A stretch of 64,000 bases of DNA, taken from contig CAZOOZ010000003.1 of assembly GCA_964581565.1 (NCBI GenBank), positions 124,001 through 188,000 on the forward strand, written 5' to 3'. The notes under the pieces are model-generated. The model was not told the origin of the DNA. It did no database searches and saw only the letters and a list, made by a program, of their open reading frames with translations. The translations under genes were made by a program, and so were the position numbers. Positions 1 through 8,579 of this stretch are shown here, piece by piece; position 1 is the first letter of the stretch; each line of letters opens with the position of its first letter. Source of the DNA: UBA1433 sp964581565. GTDB lineage: Bacteria > Bacillota > Clostridia > Eubacteriales > UBA1433.

Positions 1-459
1 ACCTCCAGCGTGCATTACGGCACACATGCCGATGCTCCACTTCATTTTTTTAATGAAGGCTGTGATATCGCATCAATGCCTCTTGAACATTACATTGGAG
101 ATTGCTATGTGATCGAGGTCTGCGAGGGTCCGCTTACAGCAGATTATTTTATGAGCAAATTCCCTTCTGATGCAAGGCGCATTTTGCTCAAAGGAAACGG
201 CAAAGCAACGCTTTCTGAAGACTGTGCAAGGGCACTTGCCGCTAGCGATATCATCACAATTGGCACCGATTACTGGTCTATTGCCGCTTTAGACAATGAA
301 TGTATGATTCATAAAATCTTATTAAAAGAAAAAATCGCTATTATTGAAGGTTTGGATTTAACAAATATACTTGCAGGAAAATATTTTTTATCGGCAGCGC
401 CGCTCAAAATCGCCGGTAGTGATGGCGCATATGTTCGTGCTTTGCTTATCAAATTCTAA
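1..459 (+). CDS. Cyclase-family (kynurenine formamidase-like) metal-dependent hydrolase, 5'-truncated
   Basis: The reading frame is open from the first base, so the gene begins left of the window. The visible part encodes the family hallmark H-x-GTH-x-D-x-P-x-H (SVHYGTHADAPLHF), the metal-binding motif of cyclase/kynurenine-formamidase-like amidohydrolases. The C-terminal half has the usual 'GTDYW' and 'EGLDL' segments. Family members open amide or lactam rings or act on small acids; the substrate cannot be told here. Only about 150 C-terminal residues of a roughly 210-residue family are seen. A 227-base gap separates it from the marR gene. The family call is firm, the specific role unknown. 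Confidence 0.85.
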   Translation, partial: TSSVHYGTHADAPLHFFNEGCDIASMPLEHYIGDCYVIEVCEGPLTADYFMSKFPSDARRILLKGNGKATLSEDCARALAASDIITIGTDYWSIAALDNECMIHKILLKEKIAIIEGLDLTNILAGKYFLSAAPLKIAGSDGAYVRALLIKF

Positions 460-609
460 TAACTAAATTATTATTAATTTATTATTCATCATCATAATCA
501 TATGATCATTTTAAGACAAAGCAAATACGCTAGACTTTTTTTGTCCTTTATTATATTTTAAATTGAAGCTTAGTTTCATTTTGTAAATATCTGACTTTAT
601 AAATGCATC

Positions 610-638
610 TTGACATTATTTTGCTGGCCGTTTATAAT
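610..638 (+). promoter_or_regulatory. Consensus sigma-A promoter of the MarR gene
   Basis: TTGACA (610-615) and TATAAT (633-638) are both perfect and separated by exactly 17 bases. The promoter lies about 50 bases upstream of the marR start codon and faces it. Confidence 0.85.
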
Positions 639-662
639 GTATGTGTGTATATACACATACAT
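637..662. promoter_or_regulatory. Inverted-repeat operator, probably for the MarR repressor
   Basis: ATGTATGTG (637-645) and CACATACAT (654-662) are perfect 9-base inverted arms with an 8-base spacer. The site starts within the -10 box and covers the likely transcription start. MarR dimers bind such palindromes, often at their own promoter, so autorepression is the natural inference. Confidence 0.7.
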
Positions 663-686
663 TAGTATGTTCAAAGGACTTAAAAA

Positions 687-1121
687 ATGATTGAAAATAA
701 AACACATAGACAAACAAGCAAGTGTTACTGTACAAAAATACGTCAAGCTTCAAAAGCCTTAACACAATATTATATAGAAACTATGCAACCAAGCGGGCTA
801 AAAATAACTCAATTCGCTTTATTGAGTCATATAAAACGTCTTGGTCCGCTCACGATGAATGAATTGTCTGATGCGATGAATTTAGAACGAACTACTCTCG
901 TGCGGAATCTTAAACCGTTAGAAAAGAAAAAACTAATTCGGATACTTTCACAAAAAAATTCAAAAGCTTATTTAATTCAGTTAACACACGAAGGCGAAAA
1001 AACACTGACTAAAGCTATGCCTTATTGGCACCAAGCCCAAGCATCCATAGAAGAATTACTTACTAAAGAAGAATTTGAGATTCTTGAAGAAATCCTTCGT
1101 AAATTCATGACAATTAATTAA
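687..1121 (+). CDS. MarR-family winged-helix transcriptional regulator
   Basis: The 144-residue product has the usual MarR length. The winged helix spans roughly residues 35-105, with a recognition helix around 'MNELSDAMNLERTTLVRNLKPLEKK' cut short here as MNLERTTLVRNLKPL, and helical dimerisation ends. AAAGGA precedes the ATG by 8 bases. A consensus promoter and a palindrome overlapping its -10 box lie directly upstream, so it is probably autorepressed. The gene precedes a LUD-domain gene by 57 bases and may control it, the upstream cyclase, or both. The effector is unknown. Confidence 0.9.
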   Translation: MIENKTHRQTSKCYCTKIRQASKALTQYYIETMQPSGLKITQFALLSHIKRLGPLTMNELSDAMNLERTTLVRNLKPLEKKKLIRILSQKNSKAYLIQLTHEGEKTLTKAMPYWHQAQASIEELLTKEEFEILEEILRKFMTIN

Positions 1122-1178
1122 TTTAGTCTATTTTAAAAATATTTTATATAAATATAAAAGTAAAGGAGAAAAATATTT

Positions 1179-1826
1179 ATGGATCAAAATAAAAAGTATG
1201 TAATCGACAAAAGAATAGAGCGCACAATAGACAGCCTTACAAAGAATAACATGTATGCTTGCTATGTTGAAAGCAAAGAAGATGTTATCCCCAAGGTGTT
1301 AGAATTTTTAAAAGATGGCGATAAAACCTCGTGTGGAGGCTCTATGACTTTGTTTGAAACCGGTATTGTTGAATATTTGCGTAATGGTAAATATGACTAT
1401 TTAGACAGATATGATCCTTCTGTCCCCGCAGAGAAAATGGATGATTTGTTTAGAGAAGCTTTCTTTTGTGACACATATTTTTCCTCTTCGAACGCAATTA
1501 CCGAACATGGTGAATTGCTGAACATAGACGGCAGGGGTAACCGAGTCGCACCAATGATCTATGGTCCTAAAAGCGTTATTATTATCGCAGGTTTTAATAA
1601 AATTGTAACAGATGTGCATGCTGCATATGATAGAGTTAAAAATATAGCTGCCCCAGCAAATGCTAAACGATTGGGGTATGCGATACCATGCGGCAGCACA
1701 GGCAAATGCATGCAATGTGAGGCACCGGCTAAATTTTGCTCCCTCTTTACTGTAATCGGATATCAACTCCCCATTAGAAAAGATAGGATAAAAGTACTTA
1801 TAGTCGGCGAAGAATTGGGTTATTAA
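1179..1826 (+). CDS. LUD-domain (lactate utilization LutC/YkgG-type) protein
   Basis: The 215-residue product is a stand-alone LUD (DUF162) domain. Recognisable parts are the early 'TSCGGSMTL' glycine-rich loop, 'SNAITEHGELLNIDGRGNRVA' (family signature, given in two parts: SNAITEHGELL and NIDGRGNRVA), and 'GFNKIV' followed by a Cys-containing tail (CGSTGKCMQC). LutC-like proteins take part in L-lactate oxidation with LutA and LutB, but neither partner is visible, so a lactate role is only possible. AAAGGAG precedes the start. A strong terminator follows the stop codon. It is likely co-transcribed with marR. Confidence 0.85.
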   Translation: MDQNKKYVIDKRIERTIDSLTKNNMYACYVESKEDVIPKVLEFLKDGDKTSCGGSMTLFETGIVEYLRNGKYDYLDRYDPSVPAEKMDDLFREAFFCDTYFSSSNAITEHGELLNIDGRGNRVAPMIYGPKSVIIIAGFNKIVTDVHAAYDRVKNIAAPANAKRLGYAIPCGSTGKCMQCEAPAKFCSLFTVIGYQLPIRKDRIKVLIVGEELGY

Positions 1827-1831
1827 AATTT

Positions 1832-1859
1832 AGGGGCTGTTTAAACCAGCCCCTTTTTA
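1832..1859 (+). terminator. Rho-independent terminator after the LUD gene
   Basis: An 8-bp GC-rich stem (AGGGGCTG / CAGCCCCT, loop 1840-1846) is followed by a T run. It sits between the convergent LUD and symporter genes. Confidence 0.9.
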
Positions 1860-1877
1860 TTACGTTTTAAGTTAATA

Positions 1878-3335
1878 CTACGATACAATTTCTTCTTTTT
1901 TATCTCTATATAAAGCACTGTAATCCGCAGGACGTTTATCCACAGCAAGTGTAACAAGCCAAACGACTATTGATAAAATTAATACTGCATAAATCGCCTG
2001 TCCCCCAATAATCAGTTGAGGCAAGAATGTTATTTCCAGTGCAGCATAAATAACCCCGATGATCATAACACACGGCCCTGTGCTTTTGCGCGTTGCTTTT
2101 GGTACAAATAAAGACAGAACAATCATAATCGCCATCGGCGCAAGCATTGCCAGTAATTTTATCAACGTCGATACAATACCGCCCATTTTTAATGCCGCAA
2201 ATGCAGCCAGTACAGTAGCTACGGCAATAATAATTCTTGAGACAACAACTTGAGAATGTTCAGACATTTGCGGTTTGAAATATCTGACAATGATTCCTTT
2301 CGTTATCATTGATGTCACCCCCATAATACATGCTGATGCAGTTGACACATCTGCCGCCCAAAGCCCTGCCAGAGTAAAACCTGCCAGCCATGGATTGAGC
2401 TGCCCTATAACTGCGGGCAGTGCCAGTTTCGCACTTTCTAATCCAGGAAAACTTCCGGCCGCAACCATCCCTAAGTAGGCCGCTATAAACCCTGCAGGAG
2501 CCATAATAACTGCCGCTACAATATATCCGGTTTTAACCGATTTGGAATCTCGTGAAGATACGACTGTTTGAAGCGCTGCTTGACCGGAGAATGCTTGCAG
2601 CAGCATCGTGAAGATCCAGGCCATGATTGCGCCCATCCCCATTCCTCTTGTAAAATGATTCCAAGGGGTTGCCGGGTCGGTAACCGGCAAGCGAGCTTGG
2701 ATAGCTTCAATACCTCCAAAATTGTTTATCACTGCAAAAAGTCCAATAACTAGCCCCAACAGTATCACAATAACATTTACAGTATTAGCAAGTGCAGATG
2801 CCCACATTCCACCTATTAGTGCTATAACCCCAAATACAACAGCTGAAACAAGTATCCCTGTTGTAAGTGTGAAGATATCTGGAAGTAAAGCTGTAAGGAT
2901 TGAACCACCGGCTATGACCTGTAGCGCAAAAACACTAAAATTGACGATTACTTGCACAATAACCGTAATCAAACCCGATGCTTTCCCGCATGTTTTTTCT
3001 ATAAATTCATTGATCGTATAAAATTTTGTCTTACGCATTTTCCCCACAATAAGAACGCCGGATAAAAAAGCCCCGATTCCCCATGCCAGGTCATACCATC
3101 CGGCAGAAAAACCGTGTACATAAGCATTTTCTGCAACACCGACCGTAGATACACCTCCGACTGCCAGACCTGCAATCATCATAGCGACTAAAAACCAATT
3201 TAGATTTTGTCCCGCAAGCAAATAGTTAATAGATTCGCCTTTTGTAGTTTGTCTTTTTATAAGTTTAGTAGAATACCACGAAACAAAAAGTAATAATAAC
3301 ATATACACAATAACTATTATTAACGCAACATTCAT
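1878..3335 (-). CDS. Sodium:solute symporter (SSS family), copy 1
   Basis: The product of about 485 residues has roughly 13 hydrophobic segments in the sodium:solute symporter pattern. These include the first helix ending in 'VSWYSTKL', and 'IAGLAVGGVSTVGVAENAY', which matches the conserved helix around the sodium site. The upstream ATG at 3350 lies inside the GGAGG ribosome binding site, so I place the start at 3335 (8-base spacing). It lies 52 bases downstream of an Ldh2-type dehydrogenase gene on the same strand, which suggests it imports that enzyme's 2-hydroxy or 2-oxo acid. A paralogue lies at 5691-7151. Confidence 0.88.
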   Translation of the reverse strand: MNVALIIVIVYMLLLLFVSWYSTKLIKRQTTKGESINYLLAGQNLNWFLVAMMIAGLAVGGVSTVGVAENAYVHGFSAGWYDLAWGIGAFLSGVLIVGKMRKTKFYTINEFIEKTCGKASGLITVIVQVIVNFSVFALQVIAGGSILTALLPDIFTLTTGILVSAVVFGVIALIGGMWASALANTVNVIVILLGLVIGLFAVINNFGGIEAIQARLPVTDPATPWNHFTRGMGMGAIMAWIFTMLLQAFSGQAALQTVVSSRDSKSVKTGYIVAAVIMAPAGFIAAYLGMVAAGSFPGLESAKLALPAVIGQLNPWLAGFTLAGLWAADVSTASACIMGVTSMITKGIIVRYFKPQMSEHSQVVVSRIIIAVATVLAAFAALKMGGIVSTLIKLLAMLAPMAIMIVLSLFVPKATRKSTGPCVMIIGVIYAALEITFLPQLIIGGQAIYAVLILSIVVWLVTLAVDKRPADYSALYRDKKEEIVS

Positions 3336-3387
3336 TATATTAACCTCCATTTTTATAGATTTATTTTTCTATTTGTTTTTGATGTTA

Positions 3388-4494
3388 TTAGACCGTCTCA
3401 TATTGTTCATATAAAGCGAAAAAATCGTCAACAGTGGCATTTACAGGTATCCTGTTATACTTTTTGGCCAAAGTGGTTAAATCCTGTGCTACAACAGCAT
3501 TAACCGGAATAATCCCTTCTTGCAAGCACTTGACTGTAAAATTATGCTCAATCTCACCGGGTAGGAATATTTCTTCTACTCCCGGTTTTTTACGTGAATT
3601 CTTTATTTTTTGATAATATGTATCTACATCTTTTTGATACTCCTCAAACGGCCTGAATTTATTGATATCAATTGCCATCATAAAATATCCCAGTCCTTTC
3701 CCACTTCCTCCGGTGGCGCCTCCTGTCATGATTGCCGTTAGCACTTCAATTCCTACTGTCATACAATAGCCTTTCGGTCCGCCCAGCGGAGATAATGTTC
3801 CTGTCACAACACCTTTAAAGGGATCACGATTTTCAAAAAAAGCCAATGGATCAGTTGTATCATTGCCGTTCTCGTCCTGTATCCATCCAATAGGGACTTG
3901 TTTACCCGAGCGAATAGCCATTTCTATTTTCCCTCCGGCAACCGTGCTGCAAGCCATATCATACATAATGCCCGGCGATTCTTTCCCAGGCGGGAACGAC
4001 CAGCTGTGCGGGCCATTTCCCAGGAGTTGTTCTGTCCCACCGGTGGGCGCGATCAACTGAACTGATCCTGATGCAGAATAACCGATTAAGCCTTCTTTCA
4101 CTGCCAGAAGCGAATAATACCCGGCAATACCAAAATGATTGCCGTTTTTTGCTGCCGCCACCCCTATGCCTGTATTCTTCGCCATTTCTATTGCTTTTTC
4201 CATAACGAGAGGCGCCACTGTGATGCCGCATCCGTAGTCACAATCAAATGCAGCTGTACTTGCCGTTTCATTTGTTATCCTTACATTGGGCTTGATATTA
4301 ATCATACCATCAACAATATCACGCTCGTACATTTTAAGCCTGGGAAGTCCATGAGAGCCCACCCCCCGAATATCCGATGCTATCAACACATCCGCACCTC
4401 TTGCGGAAGCCTCTTTGTCAATTCCAAATGATTCTAAAGTATCAACCGCTATTTTCTTTGCCGTTTGAATGCTTACAATTCGATCCTTATTCAT
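3388..4494 (-). CDS. Ldh2-family malate/L-lactate/2-hydroxyacid dehydrogenase, copy 1
   Basis: The 368-residue protein belongs to the Ldh2/MDH2 oxidoreductase family, a fold distinct from classical LDH. These enzymes use NAD(P)H to interconvert 2-oxo and 2-hydroxy acids (malate, lactate, sulfolactate, ureidoglycolate). Family signatures seen are 'SDIRGVGSHGLPRL' with the catalytic His near the N-terminus, 'GNHFGIAGYY', and 'GPKGYCM'. The TTG at 4500 is too close to AAGGAG, so ATG at 4494 (7-base spacing) is chosen. It forms a unit with the downstream symporter. The substrate cannot be fixed from sequence. A paralogue lies at 7187-8290. Confidence 0.88.
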   Translation of the reverse strand: MNKDRIVSIQTAKKIAVDTLESFGIDKEASARGADVLIASDIRGVGSHGLPRLKMYERDIVDGMINIKPNVRITNETASTAAFDCDYGCGITVAPLVMEKAIEMAKNTGIGVAAAKNGNHFGIAGYYSLLAVKEGLIGYSASGSVQLIAPTGGTEQLLGNGPHSWSFPPGKESPGIMYDMACSTVAGGKIEMAIRSGKQVPIGWIQDENGNDTTDPLAFFENRDPFKGVVTGTLSPLGGPKGYCMTVGIEVLTAIMTGGATGGSGKGLGYFMMAIDINKFRPFEEYQKDVDTYYQKIKNSRKKPGVEEIFLPGEIEHNFTVKCLQEGIIPVNAVVAQDLTTLAKKYNRIPVNATVDDFFALYEQYETV

Positions 4495-4524
4495 TCTCAA
4501 ACTCCTTTTCTTAAAGATTTTAGT

Positions 4525-4538
4525 TAAAGTGCACTTTA
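4525..4538. promoter_or_regulatory. 14-bp perfect palindrome, candidate GntR operator
   Basis: TAAAGTGCACTTTA is self-complementary. It lies between the -10 box of the leftward promoter and the Ldh2 start codon, near the expected transcription start, so a bound regulator would block this promoter. The GntR-FCD gene at 4914 is the obvious candidate. Related half-sites occur before the second dehydrogenase. Confidence 0.6.
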
Positions 4539-4546
4539 CTTTAATT

Positions 4547-4576
4547 ATTATAGCGATTAAAATTTAGCATATTCAA
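4547..4576 (-). promoter_or_regulatory. Promoter for the Ldh2-symporter pair (copy 1)
   Basis: On the minus strand, TTGAAT (4576-4571) and a perfect TATAAT (4552-4547) are separated by 18 bases. It faces the dehydrogenase gene. Confidence 0.6.
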
Positions 4577-4913
4577 TCTATATTTTTTGACGAAAATTGC
4601 AATGATATGTTGCATAACATTTTTAAAAACATTCTCATTTAACATATAAATAAAATGGTTGAAATGCATAGCGTTTTGATCATAAAACAAAATTTATCGG
4701 ATAAAAAAAAGTATTCAAAATACAGTTTGTTTTACTGGAGAATCTAAGAAAAAAATTTTTAATACATTTATTATAATTTTAAAAAGAAAATGTTATAAAA
4801 AAAGCCCATTATAGGTTCTTAATATTGATTAATCTACAAAAAAAAGTACTTTCAGAAAAAGTTTAATATAATTTATACTATAATAGAGCTATATTATTTA
4901 ATGGAGTCTTGCA
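4577..4913. other. AT-rich divergent intergenic region
   Basis: About 340 very AT-rich bases between the leftward dehydrogenase promoter and the rightward GntR gene. A TATAAT-like box near 4877-4884 probably belongs to the GntR promoter. I see no open frame or structured RNA. Confidence 0.5.
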
Positions 4914-5621
4914 ATGAATCAGAATTTTAGGAATCTGTTAGACAAATATCCTCACGAATCATCTCTTAAGCTAGTATATCGATATTTATACAGAGAAATA
5001 ATTTCTTTGGATATGCGTCCGGGTGTGAAATTGAATTTAGCAAAATTGGCAAATGAATTAAGTGTAAGCCGAACGACTGTCAGAGATGCTGTGCTGATGC
5101 TTACCGAAGAACATTTGGTCAATAAAACTTCCGATAATAAATTTTATATCAGTGAATTAAAGACCACAGAGATGAAAAACATATATGCCGCAAGAAAAAT
5201 TATAGAATCAGGTGCAGCACAAATTTTATGTGAGCTTATAACAAAAGAACAGATACAGATTTTTCACTCACTTTTAGACAAGATGTATGAATCCGTAAAT
5301 GCAATCGACTATGAAGAATTTTCAAGATTAGATATGATATTTCACAAAAATATTGTTACTTATTGTGAGAATGAATTTGTAATTTCCATGTACGAACATA
5401 TTTCTGATCAAATTAACCGGTATATCAATTATACAAGTTTTAATGATTATCCTAATAAAAAATCACCATTTATGCCTATGATATTGCGTCAGCATTCAAT
5501 GATTATATATTCTTTGGAACACGGCATGCCTGAAAATGTTACATATTTAATTCATAAACATTTTACAGATGCTGAAAAATTGCTTCTACATCCTCAGTAT
5601 CATTTACCATTTAAAGAATAG
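4914..5621 (+). CDS. GntR-family regulator, FCD domain (FadR subfamily), copy 1
   Basis: The 235-residue protein has a winged helix-turn-helix at about residues 15-80 ('LANELSVSRTTVRDAVLML') and an all-helical FCD ligand-binding domain behind it, with the typical 'ARKIIESGAA' opening helix and late metal-ligand histidines. FCD regulators usually sense small organic acids. GGAG lies 7 bases before the ATG. It is divergent from the dehydrogenase-symporter pair and probably controls it. It is clearly similar to the product of 8580-9281, with nearly identical N-termini. Confidence 0.9.
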   Translation: MNQNFRNLLDKYPHESSLKLVYRYLYREIISLDMRPGVKLNLAKLANELSVSRTTVRDAVLMLTEEHLVNKTSDNKFYISELKTTEMKNIYAARKIIESGAAQILCELITKEQIQIFHSLLDKMYESVNAIDYEEFSRLDMIFHKNIVTYCENEFVISMYEHISDQINRYINYTSFNDYPNKKSPFMPMILRQHSMIIYSLEHGMPENVTYLIHKHFTDAEKLLLHPQYHLPFKE

Positions 5622-5643
5622 ATAAAATTGAGTTTGCTAAACA

Positions 5644-5675
5644 AATAAATAAGGGCTATCTAGCCCTTATTTATT
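5644..5675. terminator. Bidirectional terminator between convergent genes
   Basis: A near-perfect inverted repeat (core TAAGGGCTA / TAGCCCTTA) with A and T tracts on either side, able to end both the GntR and the symporter transcripts. Confidence 0.85.
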
Positions 5676-5690
5676 ATATATTTATTATAA

Positions 5691-7151
5691 TTATTGTACC
5701 TTTGCTTCAAGCTCTTCCGGTTGTTTATATAGATTATCAACCGGTGCCGGTCTCTTGTCGAATACCGCGCAAAGTATGTAGGCAGCCAAAGATACTAAAA
5801 ATACCGTGTAAATCGGTTGACCTAAAATTGCGAGTGATTTTACCAAGAATTGTGATAATAAGAAGAAAAGCGCCCCTACTATAAACACAACCCATGCGCT
5901 TGATTTCCTTACAGTTTTCGGGAACAAGAACATTCCGGTCATAAGAATTGCATATGGTGCAAACATGGTCAGTGCTGCCATCAGCGCACCCAGCACGCTG
6001 GAAACTTGCGTTGCTAGAATATATGCCATCAGTGCGCAAAAAACTATGAGAATACGCGAAACAACCAGCTGTTTTTTATCATCCATGCCTTTTGCAAAAT
6101 ATTTAACGATGATATCTTTTGTCCCCATTGTGCTGAGCGTTACCATGAGTCCAGTTGCTGTAGATACATCTGCCGCCCAAAGTCCTGCGAGCAGGAATCC
6201 CGCAATTACCGGAGGCACCGCTGCCGTAACAACAGACGGCAACGCCAGAGCGGAATTTTCAAGTCCAGGAAATTGACTTGCCGCCATAATACCGAATAAT
6301 GCCGATAAAAATCCTGCCGGAGCCATCAAAATAGCTGCGAAAACAACACCTTTACGTGCTTCTTTCGGGTTTTTTGCCGCAACAACACTTTGCATAATCC
6401 CTGCATTCGGAACTCCTTGCAGTAACATTGTTACAAACCATGCAATCACTACCGCAGGGCCCATACCAGTCACAAGATTATACCAATGCGAACCATCCCC
6501 GCTTATTCCTGCCGGAAGTGCTGCATTAATTACAGACATTCCACCAAACCCTTTTATCGCGGATACAACACCCAAAATAATCCCTAAATAAATAATGATC
6601 ATGTTAATGATATTTGATAGACTTGCTGCCCAAAGTCCTCCCACAACCGCAACAATAAGGAACATTGCCGCCGATACAATCAATCCGATTGGCATTGTAA
6701 AATATTGAGGCAATAATGCTGTTAGGATAGCACCGCCCGCAACAACTTGCAATGCTACAATAACGAGCAAAATACAGAATTGTATGATTACGGAAATGGT
6801 TCTGAATCCTTCTCCAAATACGCGCCCCCACATTTCGTTAATTGTTTTAAATGTTGATTTTCTGATTTTTTGTGCCAGGAAAATTCCTGTAAAGAGCGCA
6901 CCTACAGCCCAAGCCACATCATACCAACCGGCAGACATACCGCCTGTATAAGATTTTTGCGCTATTCCTACGGTCGAGGAGCCTCCAACTGCAAGCCCTG
7001 CGATCATAACTCCAATTAAAACCCAATTGAGTTTTTGATCCGCAAATAAAAAACTATTGGAGCCACCTTTTTTCTGCAATCTTGTTGAATACCACGAGAC
7101 AAACAACAAAGAAAACATATAAATGATAACAATTGCTAATGCGATAGACAT
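5691..7151 (-). CDS. Sodium:solute symporter (SSS family), copy 2
   Basis: The 486-residue membrane protein has the same helix pattern as the 1878-3335 product and shares many blocks, such as 'VSWYSTRL', 'MIAGLAVGGSSTVGIA' and 'LAGLWAADVSTA'. Resemblance to copy 1 looks like roughly half of residues by eye. GGAGG sits 6 bases before the ATG. It is 35 bases downstream of a second Ldh2-type gene and should form one transcript with it. The likely role is uptake of a carboxylic acid; the divergence between copies may mean different substrates. Confidence 0.88.
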   Translation of the reverse strand: MSIALAIVIIYMFSLLFVSWYSTRLQKKGGSNSFLFADQKLNWVLIGVMIAGLAVGGSSTVGIAQKSYTGGMSAGWYDVAWAVGALFTGIFLAQKIRKSTFKTINEMWGRVFGEGFRTISVIIQFCILLVIVALQVVAGGAILTALLPQYFTMPIGLIVSAAMFLIVAVVGGLWAASLSNIINMIIIYLGIILGVVSAIKGFGGMSVINAALPAGISGDGSHWYNLVTGMGPAVVIAWFVTMLLQGVPNAGIMQSVVAAKNPKEARKGVVFAAILMAPAGFLSALFGIMAASQFPGLENSALALPSVVTAAVPPVIAGFLLAGLWAADVSTATGLMVTLSTMGTKDIIVKYFAKGMDDKKQLVVSRILIVFCALMAYILATQVSSVLGALMAALTMFAPYAILMTGMFLFPKTVRKSSAWVVFIVGALFFLLSQFLVKSLAILGQPIYTVFLVSLAAYILCAVFDKRPAPVDNLYKQPEELEAKVQ

Positions 7152-7186
7152 TTTTATCCTCCATTTTTTATATTTTAACCTTTCGG

Positions 7187-8290
7187 TTATAAACTAACTG
7201 AATATGCTTTTTTGAATAGATCTTTTAATTGTGCATCTTTTGGAAGTTGATTATATTGGACCATCAAGTTAACTAATTCCTGAGCAACTACTCCATTTAA
7301 ATCTATTCCTTCCTGTATTCTTTTTTGCGTATTGTTATATTCAATTTCACCGGGCAGATATATTTCATCCACTCCGTCTTTTCTCGGCGAGTTTTTAATC
7401 ATATAATAATAGTCATCCAAATCTTTTTTAAAGTCTTCCAAAGGCCGGATGATCTGCGGATCAATCGCCAGCATGAAATATCCCAGACCTGCTCCACCTC
7501 CTATAAGATTCGGACCTGTCTTCGCGCCTGATAAAATAGATGAAATAAGCTCGATCATCACAATAATACAATATCCTTTCGGACCCGCCATAGGCACGAG
7601 AGAACCCAATATCTTACCTGTATCTTTATCTTCAAAAGTTGTCGGATCTTGCGTATCATGGCCTTCTGCATCTAAAATCCATCCAAACGGTACTTTTTCT
7701 CCCTTGCGCACTGCCATCTGGATTTTTCCGCCGGCTACCATTGTAGATGCCATATCCATCATCATTGACGGTGTTTCGTGTCCCTTAGGAAAGGCAATAC
7801 TGTTCGGGCTATTGCCAATCATTTTCTGCTTGCCGCCTGTCGGCGCAACCAATAAAAGCGAAGGAGCGCAGGCAAATCCGATCAATCCTTGTTCGGCAGC
7901 CTTTAATGCATAATGCCCGGCTACTCCGAAATGATGACCGTTTATACCTGTGGCTATGCCTATACCTGATTTTTTTGCAAGCTCAATCGCTTTATCCATT
8001 ACAATATCGGCAGTTGCGATCCCGATTCCGTAATCACAATCGTAATAAGCCGATACAGGTGTTTCTTTTATGATTTTAATATTCGGTTCTGCTTTGATTT
8101 CCCCTTTTTTAATACATCTGTCATAGAAAGTAAGTCTTGCCACCCCATGTGAATCTACACCTCTTGCATCCGCAACATTTAAGGTTCTCGCTCCACGTTT
8201 TGCAAGATCATCGGGAATGCCGAACGAGGTAAGAATAGTATAGGCTATATCATATAGCTCTTCTATACTTACATGTATGCTACTTGTCAT
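7187..8290 (-). CDS. Ldh2-family 2-hydroxyacid dehydrogenase, copy 2
   Basis: The 367-residue paralogue of the 3388-4494 enzyme keeps the same signatures: 'ADARGVDSHGVARL', 'GHHFGVAGHY' and 'GPKGYCIIV'. The ATG at 8305 overlaps GGAGG, so the next ATG, at 8290, is taken as the start. Predicted to interconvert a 2-oxo and a 2-hydroxy acid with a nicotinamide cofactor; substrate unknown. With the downstream symporter and the divergent GntR gene at 8580 it repeats the arrangement found at 1.9-5.6 kb. Confidence 0.88.
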   Translation of the reverse strand: MTSSIHVSIEELYDIAYTILTSFGIPDDLAKRGARTLNVADARGVDSHGVARLTFYDRCIKKGEIKAEPNIKIIKETPVSAYYDCDYGIGIATADIVMDKAIELAKKSGIGIATGINGHHFGVAGHYALKAAEQGLIGFACAPSLLLVAPTGGKQKMIGNSPNSIAFPKGHETPSMMMDMASTMVAGGKIQMAVRKGEKVPFGWILDAEGHDTQDPTTFEDKDTGKILGSLVPMAGPKGYCIIVMIELISSILSGAKTGPNLIGGGAGLGYFMLAIDPQIIRPLEDFKKDLDDYYYMIKNSPRKDGVDEIYLPGEIEYNNTQKRIQEGIDLNGVVAQELVNLMVQYNQLPKDAQLKDLFKKAYSVSL

Positions 8291-8579
8291 AATTATCCTC
8301 CACATTCTTTAACACGTACGGTAATATAATGTTGTCTAGACTGAAGATATTATATCGATTACAAATGTGTTTTTTCAAGACCAAAATTACCCTGCAAAAT
8401 TGCCTAATACTTAAAGTGAAGCTATTCTCTTGCACTTTTTTAATCGTATTCATAAAATGGCAAAAAAAAGTAACAATTTTTAAAAATATTACAAAATCTT
8501 ATTAGAAAAAAAATATACTCTTTATATAATCAAATTTGATATAATTATGTATAATATGTATGTATTGATGGAGTTATAA
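8291..8579. other. Divergent intergenic region with AAAGTG / CACTTT half-sites
   Basis: It holds both divergent promoters. TTAAAGTG (8411-8418) and CACTTTTTTA (from 8433) form spaced inverted half-sites resembling the 4525-4538 palindrome, which could bind the paired GntR regulator. No other structure is evident. Confidence 0.4.

Noticed and set aside
2722..3021. 99-codon plus-strand frame over the first symporter
   Set aside because: Shadow of the conserved symporter gene; Thr/Ile-rich, no ribosome site.
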